From Microcaldota archaeon (lineage in GTDB: Archaea; Micrarchaeota; Micrarchaeia; Anstonellales; J096): a DNA stretch of 10,085 nt. Below, in pieces: positions 5,674-10,085 of this stretch (position 1 is the first letter of the stretch; each line of letters opens with the position of its first letter). The notes beneath the pieces are model-generated. The model made no database searches and was not told the DNA's origin. It worked only from the letters and a program-made list of their open reading frames with translations. Location of the stretch: assembly GCA_026396375.1 (NCBI GenBank), contig JAPLWW010000071.1, positions 1 to 10,085 on the forward strand. Direction: 5' to 3'. The position numbers and the translations under genes are program-made.

Positions 5674-5901
5674 TCAGAGCACGTCCTTTCCCCTGAATGG
5701 GGACCGCTGGCTGTTGGCATATGCGACATATACGTCAATGCTTCCCCCCAGCTCCTTCTTAGTCCATCTTTTGTTCAATAGGCGCCTTACTGCAATGGCG
5801 TCTCCTCTAGGGAGCTTGATCAAGTTCCTTCTCTTTCCCTTCTTGAACATCTCTACCTCATTATCATTCATTTTCCTCATTGTTTCCAAACCGTGTACCA
5901 T
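5674..5901 (-). CDS. Small basic protein of unknown function
   Basis: A 75-residue, Lys/Arg-rich protein that I do not recognise. It has a charged N-terminal helix (ETMRKMNDNEVEMFKKGKRR), a central NLIKLPRGDAIAVRRLLNKR segment and a C-terminal IDVYVAYANSQRSPFRGKD. No cysteines, signal peptide or membrane segment are present; the basic character fits nucleic-acid or ribosome contact, but that is a guess. The ATG at 5901 is chosen because an AGGTGA site lies 5 nt before it; the GTG at 5910 would sit inside that site. It is probably the first gene of a two-gene unit with the 562-residue repeat protein. Confidence 0.6.
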   Translation of the reverse strand: MVHGLETMRKMNDNEVEMFKKGKRRNLIKLPRGDAIAVRRLLNKRWTKKELGGSIDVYVAYANSQRSPFRGKDVL

Positions 5902-5906
5902 CCAAA

Positions 5907-5912
5907 TCACCT
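5907..5912 (-). promoter_or_regulatory. Shine-Dalgarno site of the small basic gene
   Basis: The minus strand reads AGGTGA with 5 nt to ATG 5901, the same spacing as at the ankyrin gene. This decides the start. Confidence 0.65.
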
Positions 5913-5941
5913 GATTAATCTAAATGATCTAAACCGTACAA

Positions 5942-5951
5942 TTTATAATAT
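5942..5951 (-). promoter_or_regulatory. Probable box A for the leftward two-gene unit
   Basis: The minus strand reads ATATTATAAA about 35-50 nt before ATG 5901. A transcript starting about 25 nt downstream would include the AGGTGA site. The remainder of 5913-6024 is A+T-rich with no ORF I can support. Confidence 0.4.
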
Positions 5952-6024
5952 TGTTGTTAATCATGTTCCAACAGGAATCTACTCTTCAGCGCAAATAAAC
6001 TGCACAAAATTGCCAATATACCCG

Positions 6025-6032
6025 TTTAAATA
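6025..6032 (+). promoter_or_regulatory. Strong box A (TTTAAATA)
   Basis: An exact match to the archaeal TATA consensus TTTAWATA, centred about 27 nt before the ATG at 6056. This predicts a leaderless start at or next to that ATG and is the best promoter in the window. Confidence 0.65.
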
Positions 6033-6055
6033 TTTTTCCATAGGAACATACAGAC

Positions 6056-6124
6056 ATGAGGATCATAATACTGTCAATCATTCTTGCATTTGTCCTTCTT
6101 TTCGGATGCATTGGGATGAATTGA
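6056..6124 (+). CDS. Tiny lipopeptide-like ORF (22 codons)
   Basis: The ORF encodes MRIIILSIILAFVLLFG followed by Cys and four residues (IGMN), then TGA. It has every part of a lipoprotein signal peptide: a short positive start, a 13-residue hydrophobic core, and a lipobox LFGC with Cys at position 18, but almost nothing after the cysteine. A near-perfect box A stands at the leaderless distance. It may be a real tiny lipopeptide, the remnant of a truncated lipoprotein gene, or a leader upstream of the next gene, whose own box A starts 16 nt after this stop. I see no in-frame or shifted continuation that looks coding. Confidence 0.4.
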   Translation: MRIIILSIILAFVLLFGCIGMN

Positions 6125-6140
6125 GGGTTTTGCAATAATC

Positions 6141-6147
6141 TTTTAAA
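6141..6147 (+). promoter_or_regulatory. Box A of the membrane-anchored protein gene
   Basis: TTTTAAA is centred 25 nt before ATG 6169, again the leaderless spacing, so this gene need not depend on the promoter at 6025. Confidence 0.5.
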
Positions 6148-6168
6148 CCGTGCTTCTTTAACATATTC

Positions 6169-6894
6169 ATGGATAAAAGCAAGGCAGTCGGCATCTTCGG
6201 AATAGGAATGGGCTTGGTCGGAATCGTTGCGCTGTTAATAGCAGGGATCATCCTTATCGCAGTCCTTGTTGCAGCATATTTCGGGTTCATCCCTGGTCTA
6301 TCCGACCTTATGGGCGCATACAGCACAAAGGACCTTGGGGTAAAATACACCAATTCCGACTACAACAGCTTCATGTCAAAGATACCTGGATACAAAGTGA
6401 CCAATCCGGAATACACCTGCCTGACATGCAGCTATACGACAAGCGGAAGCGTTCCTGTGGACAATACCTTTACTGACAGCGAAGTGACCGCGCTGCTGAA
6501 CAAGAGGAGCCAGAACGGCCCGATAAAGAACATCCAGGTGAAATTCAACCCTGACAAGACCGTCGAGTCTTCCTTCCTTGTCGACGATCCCTCTGTGCCC
6601 AAAGTGCCTGTCTATTTCAAGGCATTAGTCCAAAGCTTCCAGCCGAAAAACATAGACTTCAAGCTCCAGCAGCTGGAAGTGGGAAAATTCCAGATAGATG
6701 AAAAAGAGCTTTCGCAAGGCCAGGATCTCCTTGACCTTCTGGTTTCAGATTTTTTCAGCAAAAGCAGCGGATTCAGCGTGGATTCCCTGGCAATCCAGGA
6801 TGGCCAGGTGAAATTCAAGGGAAATGCTTCCCAGACAGTGACTGGGAACCCGAACGTTGCTCCTTTGAAGATTTCTGATTTCATACAGCAGTAA
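6169..6894 (+). CDS. Membrane-anchored exterior protein of unknown function
   Basis: A 241-residue protein. After MDKSK comes a glycine-rich membrane segment (about 6-42, GIFGIGMGLVGIVALLIAGI then ILIAVLVAAYFGFI) that should anchor the chain with the remainder outside the cell. The exterior part has a CLTC motif near residue 86 that could form a disulfide or bind metal. Further on are alternating strands (IKNIQVKFNPDKTVESSFLV, VYFKALVQSF, IDFKLQQLEVGKFQIDEKEL), then QGQDLLDLLVSDFF and SVDSLAIQDGQVKFKGNASQ. The strand pattern with a late ligand-like helix recalls DUF2140/YpmS- or DUF2993-type lipid-binding folds, but only in outline. It sits downstream of the lipopeptide-like ORF and upstream of the cysteine-rich ORF on the same strand. 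Confidence 0.75.
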   Translation: MDKSKAVGIFGIGMGLVGIVALLIAGIILIAVLVAAYFGFIPGLSDLMGAYSTKDLGVKYTNSDYNSFMSKIPGYKVTNPEYTCLTCSYTTSGSVPVDNTFTDSEVTALLNKRSQNGPIKNIQVKFNPDKTVESSFLVDDPSVPKVPVYFKALVQSFQPKNIDFKLQQLEVGKFQIDEKELSQGQDLLDLLVSDFFSKSSGFSVDSLAIQDGQVKFKGNASQTVTGNPNVAPLKISDFIQQ

Positions 6895-6934
6895 CCGCTG
6901 TATTGGTAATTTATTTGTTATATTATGTATAATT

Positions 6935-7072
6935 ATGGAAATATTACAATGCAGGTTCAATGGCAACAACGCCTGCGGATGCAAAAAGAACGTCAATGGC
7001 AAGTGCCTTTGCCCAAAAAGGTGCCAGCATCTTCCTGCAACGAAAATGAAGAACCTATGCGAAAGGTACTAG
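6935..7072 (+). CDS. Small cysteine-rich protein, ending at TAG
   Basis: A 45-codon ORF starting MEILQCRFNGNNACGCKKNV and continuing NGKCLCPKRCQHLPATKMKN then LCERY. It has seven cysteines (6, 14, 16, 24, 26, 30, 42) and a His at 32. Spacings C-x7-C, C-x-C, C-x7-C, C-x-C and C-x3-C are ordered like a small zinc-binding or disulfide knot domain. A+T-rich DNA, including TATAATT, lies immediately before ATG. The upstream gene stops 40 nt earlier and a convergent peptidase gene lies downstream. The frame is closed by TAG, but the same frame stays open for another 33 codons (see the next entry). I do not recognise a family. Confidence 0.55.
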   Translation: MEILQCRFNGNNACGCKKNVNGKCLCPKRCQHLPATKMKNLCERY

Positions 7073-7174
7073 GAAATGGAGTGCCCGTTTTGGAACTTCA
7101 ATACAGCCACGATGATGCCAATGGCTAATCCATTGACAGAAAAAGACTTTGAACAGCATCTTAACCTTATCTGA
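7070..7174 (+). other. In-frame continuation of the cysteine-rich ORF after TAG
   Basis: After the TAG at 7070-7072 the same frame reads EMECPFWNFNTATMMPMANP then LTEKDFEQHLNLI and stops at TGA 7172-7174, 8 bp past the convergent peptidase gene's stop at 7167. The cysteine at codon 50 makes C42-x7-C50, repeating the C-x7-C spacing used twice before the TAG, and brings the total to an even eight. The ATG at 7076 could instead start a separate 32-codon ORF. TAG closes scpA and the TrmB-like gene normally, so a global TAG reassignment is not indicated. Confidence 0.45.
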
Positions 7175-8936
7175 TCTCGTCTATCCAGCCGTTTATCAAT
7201 GAAAATCCCGAATCCCAGAATTTCCTGTCCTTGATGTCGAATCCAACCTCCTTGAGCAGGCCTTCAGGATCTTTGCTTCCCCCGCTTGACAGTATATGCT
7301 CTATCCTTTCAATGAAATCCTTCCCCTCCTTCTTGTATTGCGAATAGAGGGACAGGGACAGCAATTCCCCGAAGGAATAGGAATAGCAGTAGAACGGCGT
7401 ATGGAATATGTGCGGGATATAGGACCATTCATGCCTGAACTCGTCATTGAACTCAATGGAATTTCCGAACTGCTGCTTTGTGATTTCATAGTATAATTGG
7501 CTCAGCTCCTCCTCGTTGATGTTTTCGTTGGCTATCTTCCCGTGTGCGGCCTTCTCGAACATCACGAAATAGCTTTGCCTTACAGTTGTAGCATAATCCT
7601 CCCCTATCCTTTCTGCCAGCATCGCAATCTTCTGCTTCTCATCTGCTTTATTTAACATATCTTCAAACAAAAGAAGCTCGCAGAAAGTTGACGCTGTCTC
7701 TGCAAGGGGAAGAGTGGGATGCATCACGCTTATTGGCAATCTTGAGGAATAGATGTCGTGTATTCCATGGCCCAGCTCATGCGCCAAGGTTGAAACGTCC
7801 CTTCTTTTTCCAGTGTAATTGAGAAGGACATAGGGCCTTATTTTGGGAGTTATCTCTGCGCAGAACGCCCCGTTCCTCTTGTCTTTCCTGGGATAAACGT
7901 CAACATGCCTTTCCCTGATTATCATTTCCGCCTTTTCCTTGAATCTATCATTGAAATTCCCCATGGACTCAAAAACGACGCTTTTTGCATCTTCATATGA
8001 ATATTCCCTCTCTTCAGAGGCTAAAGGAGCGTAAACATCATACCTTTGCAGTTTTTCAATCCCAAGCATCCTTGCCTTCTTTTCAAAATATCTGTGGAAT
8101 ATCCTTGAATTGTCCTTGCAGGATTCCAGAACCGCCTCAATAACTTCATCAGAGACATGGTTCCCGAAGTTCCTTATCGAGATGGGAGACTTGAAGTTCC
8201 TCAGCTCCGCGTCTATCTTCCAGTTTTTCACTATCGATGAGTATATCGAGAACAGCTTTTCCCTATTGTTCCTGTAGGTCTCAAGCATCCCCAGGTACGC
8301 GCCCTTCCTTTCCTCTTGCTTTGGGCTATGGGTCAATTTCATGAGCTGCTCAAGGCTTTTCACAGTCTTGGTTCTTCCCTCAACCCTTAACTTGAACTCA
8401 AAGTCATTGGTTATCTTGTCATAAAGCTCAACAACAGTGTCTATCCCGACAATCTCCTTTTTGTGGATTATGCTTTCCTCTTTTTCAGTGAGCGTGTGCT
8501 TCCCGTCCAGCCTGGAATAGCTCAGGGAATATTCAAGCTCAGGGATGGCCCTGAAAAGCCTTTTTGCGTTTTCATCGTCAAGGATCTCCAATCCCTCTAT
8601 TTTCTTCCCCTTTATCCAATGGGAGATGAACCTGGTCTTGTCTGCAATCTCCATGCTCAGGTTTTCAAGGATTGAGTAATACTTCATGGCCTTCTGGGAC
8701 TTGATGTCTGCGCTTGAAATTAATCCAGAATAGCTTCCAAGCCTTGCCAGCTTCCCGTCTAGGGATTCCTCCAGCAATAGCAATTCCTTGAAAGCTTCAG
8801 CGCCCATTCCTGGGCCAAGCCTTTTCCTGAATAAGACCAGCTTTTCAACGTCCTTCTTGGCTTCTGACAATATTGAATTGAACTCCTCTTCATCCTTTAT
8901 TATGTCCCTGAGGTTCCATTCTATCTTTTTGGCCAT
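7167..8936 (-). CDS. pepF: Oligoendopeptidase F-type zinc metallopeptidase (family M3)
   Basis: A 589-residue cytoplasmic peptidase that would cut short peptides, close to the usual length of about 600 for PepF. The N-terminal half is the helical substrate-enclosing domain. The catalytic HELGHGIH places zinc ligands at H386 and H390 with E387 as the base. The third ligand is E413 in PLAETASTFCE, the family signature. SYIPHIFHTPFYCYSYSFGE near 525 carries the conserved His/Tyr residues that close the active site. No signal peptide is present. The ATG at 8936 follows the scpB stop by 6 nt, so the three leftward genes scpA, scpB and pepF form one unit. The stop is TAA. Confidence 0.95.
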   Translation of the reverse strand: MAKKIEWNLRDIIKDEEEFNSILSEAKKDVEKLVLFRKRLGPGMGAEAFKELLLLEESLDGKLARLGSYSGLISSADIKSQKAMKYYSILENLSMEIADKTRFISHWIKGKKIEGLEILDDENAKRLFRAIPELEYSLSYSRLDGKHTLTEKEESIIHKKEIVGIDTVVELYDKITNDFEFKLRVEGRTKTVKSLEQLMKLTHSPKQEERKGAYLGMLETYRNNREKLFSIYSSIVKNWKIDAELRNFKSPISIRNFGNHVSDEVIEAVLESCKDNSRIFHRYFEKKARMLGIEKLQRYDVYAPLASEEREYSYEDAKSVVFESMGNFNDRFKEKAEMIIRERHVDVYPRKDKRNGAFCAEITPKIRPYVLLNYTGKRRDVSTLAHELGHGIHDIYSSRLPISVMHPTLPLAETASTFCELLLFEDMLNKADEKQKIAMLAERIGEDYATTVRQSYFVMFEKAAHGKIANENINEEELSQLYYEITKQQFGNSIEFNDEFRHEWSYIPHIFHTPFYCYSYSFGELLSLSLYSQYKKEGKDFIERIEHILSSGGSKDPEGLLKEVGFDIKDRKFWDSGFSLINGWIDEIR

Positions 8937-8942
8937 GAGAAA

Positions 8943-9515
8943 TCACTGGGGCAGCGGAGGATCCTGCTTTGGAGGCTCAGCATTCTCGGCAGGCTTGCTG
9001 AAATCAGGTATGCTCTGCACCTTTATCTGCTGGGCTGCCGCCTGCGCTGCAACTATCTTGTCAATGTCAGGGACCTTTCCGGTTGTCCTCAATGAAGTGG
9101 ATCTTCCGATCCTGCTTTCCTGGACAAATCCCTTGTCAACAAGACTCCTGATATGGTCATAGACCCCGCTTCCCATGGCCTTTGCCATCTGGCTTTTCAT
9201 GATCCCGCTGTGCTTGCTTATTATTGCAAGCACCTTCAATTCAAAAGGCGTAAGCTCCGCCTCCCTTATGAACCTCTTTAATTGAGGCGCGATGTCCCTT
9301 CTCAGCACCATCGCGAACCTACCGTTCACCTCCTCGATGGCGATGACCCCGTTCCTGCTCCTGTAATCAGTTGCCATCTCCTGCAAAGCCTTTTCCACAT
9401 CCTCCCTCTTCCTGTTTATCTTCAAAGAAAGCTCGTCTGCGGTGTATGCGTCCGGAACCGCAAAGAGTATTGACTCTATGATCTCCCTTGTGCTAAGGCT
9501 AGCCAATGGCCCCAC
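8943..9515 (-). CDS. scpB: Segregation and condensation protein B
   Basis: A 190-residue protein built of two winged helices: STREIIESILFAVPDAYTAD.. and EVNGRFAMVLRRDIAPQLKR, then ELTPFELKVLAIISKHSGIM with a second wing to about residue 150. This order is that of ScpB, which dimerises and binds the central part of the ScpA kleisin to regulate SMC in chromosome organisation. The last 40 residues (from about VAAQAAAQQIKV) are Ala/Gln/Pro-rich and probably disordered. The start is GTG at 9515, overlapping the end of scpA by 17 nt; TTG at 9506 is an alternative. The tight overlap suggests coupled translation. Confidence 0.88.
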   Translation of the reverse strand: MGPLASLSTREIIESILFAVPDAYTADELSLKINRKREDVEKALQEMATDYRSRNGVIAIEEVNGRFAMVLRRDIAPQLKRFIREAELTPFELKVLAIISKHSGIMKSQMAKAMGSGVYDHIRSLVDKGFVQESRIGRSTSLRTTGKVPDIDKIVAAQAAAQQIKVQSIPDFSKPAENAEPPKQDPPLPQ

Positions 9516-10085
9516 CGTTGTATCTTATCATTATCTCCCCGAAAAGCTCCTCCTGCCAAACGTCCAATACTCCTTCGTTTGCCAGGAACAGGACAGGAAG
9601 AAGGGAGTGGATAACTCCCTTATTGTCAGTCACATCCGAGAATAAAGTTATTCCGTAGCTGTCTTTCCTGTCCTTTATCCTGTCCAGGATTGAGGATATC
9701 CTTGAGCTCATGTCATCCGATTCGTACTCATAGACATAATCAGTGTCCAATAACTCATCCAATGTGTGCCTTGCCCTTTCATTCTGGCCTGATGCGATCG
9801 CGCTCTCTATCTTAGGCTCGTATTTCATGGCTTTTTCCATTGCCTTGAGCAATTCGTTTATCGTTATGGGCCTTTTTCTCGCAGGCCTTGCGACAAGGTC
9901 CTTAACGTCATTGATGTCAAAGGAGACATCTACGCTTTCCTCCTGCTGCTCCTCCAATCTTATCATGAATGTCTTGAACTTGTACAGTATTGCGCACGCC
10001 AATATCACGTTTCCCGGAACGGTGAAGTTGTTCTCCTTCATCTTCTTCACCCTTTCCATGAATCCATTGGCCAAAATATCGATGT
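9499..10085 (-). CDS. scpA: Segregation and condensation protein A (kleisin), N-terminus beyond the window
   Basis: The frame stays open to the right edge, where IDILANGFMERVKKM is read, so the true start is outside. ScpA is the kleisin that bridges the heads of an SMC dimer. KENNFTVPGNVILACAILYK with FKTFMIRLEE is the conserved helix pair found after the N-terminal SMC-neck-binding helices; an acidic linker follows (EEQQEESVDVSFDINDV). The C-terminal winged helix (VTDNKGVIHSLLPVLFLANE, WQEELFGEIMIRY) binds the SMC head. About 195 residues are visible against the 220-250 usual in archaea, so 30-50 are probably missing. The stop is TAG. Confidence 0.88.
   Translation of the reverse strand, partial: IDILANGFMERVKKMKENNFTVPGNVILACAILYKFKTFMIRLEEQQEESVDVSFDINDVKDLVARPARKRPITINELLKAMEKAMKYEPKIESAIASGQNERARHTLDELLDTDYVYEYESDDMSSRISSILDRIKDRKDSYGITLFSDVTDNKGVIHSLLPVLFLANEGVLDVWQEELFGEIMIRYNGGAIG

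Noticed and set aside
5478..5738. 86-codon minus-strand ORF across the 562-residue gene start
   Set aside because: It overlaps both well-supported leftward genes in another frame and has composition typical of a shadow.
6925..7128. 67-codon plus-strand ORF overlapping the cysteine-rich ORF
   Set aside because: Gln/Arg-rich and patternless; the frame starting at 6935 has ordered cysteines and is the better coding candidate.

Overview
The window looks like chromosomal DNA of an archaeon, most likely a small-genome DPANN-type lineage. The evidence is an archaeal/eukaryal-type prolyl-tRNA synthetase with a C-terminal four-cysteine zinc module, a TrmB-family regulator, an RPA-like single-strand DNA-binding protein, an archaeal ScpA/ScpB pair, and compact genes. 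Several genes carry a TTTAAATA-like box A about 24-28 nt before the start codon, which is the leaderless arrangement. Two others have a GAGGTGA or AGGTGA Shine-Dalgarno site exactly 5 nt before ATG. No rRNA, CRISPR array, transposase or integrase is visible.

Layout. Positions 1-2306 are read leftward: an RPA-like OB-fold gene with an apparent one-base frameshift, tRNA-Gln(CUG), a 96-bp hairpin-rich spacer, proS, and the first 48 codons of a possible NFACT/Rqc2-type gene. tRNA-Asp(GUC), with an encoded CCA, reads rightward at 2396-2470 and converges on a leftward TrmB-type regulator. Divergent from the regulator is a visibly A+T-richer ankyrin-repeat gene (3301-3804) that looks acquired. The spacer at 3805-3955 has T-run terminators for both converging genes and a hairpin-plus-tail sequence that closely resembles one in the tRNA-Gln/proS spacer.

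Leftward genes at 3956-5901 encode a small basic protein and a 562-residue protein made of seven helical repeats followed by a possible lytic-transglycosylase-like domain. From 5940 to 7174 the DNA reads rightward: a 22-codon lipopeptide-like ORF behind a near-ideal archaeal promoter, a membrane-anchored exterior protein, and a tiny cysteine-rich ORF with an in-frame TAG, past which the frame stays open and supplies an eighth cysteine. The right end is a leftward operon scpA-scpB-pepF (scpA cut by the window edge), pairing chromosome-organisation kleisin proteins with an M3 zinc oligopeptidase.

The observations most worth following are the cysteine-rich ORF with the in-frame TAG, the paired hairpin/tail repeats lying beside short copies of tRNA 3' ends, the repeat/LT-like 562-residue protein, the lipopeptide-like mini-ORF, and the frameshift in the RPA-like gene.
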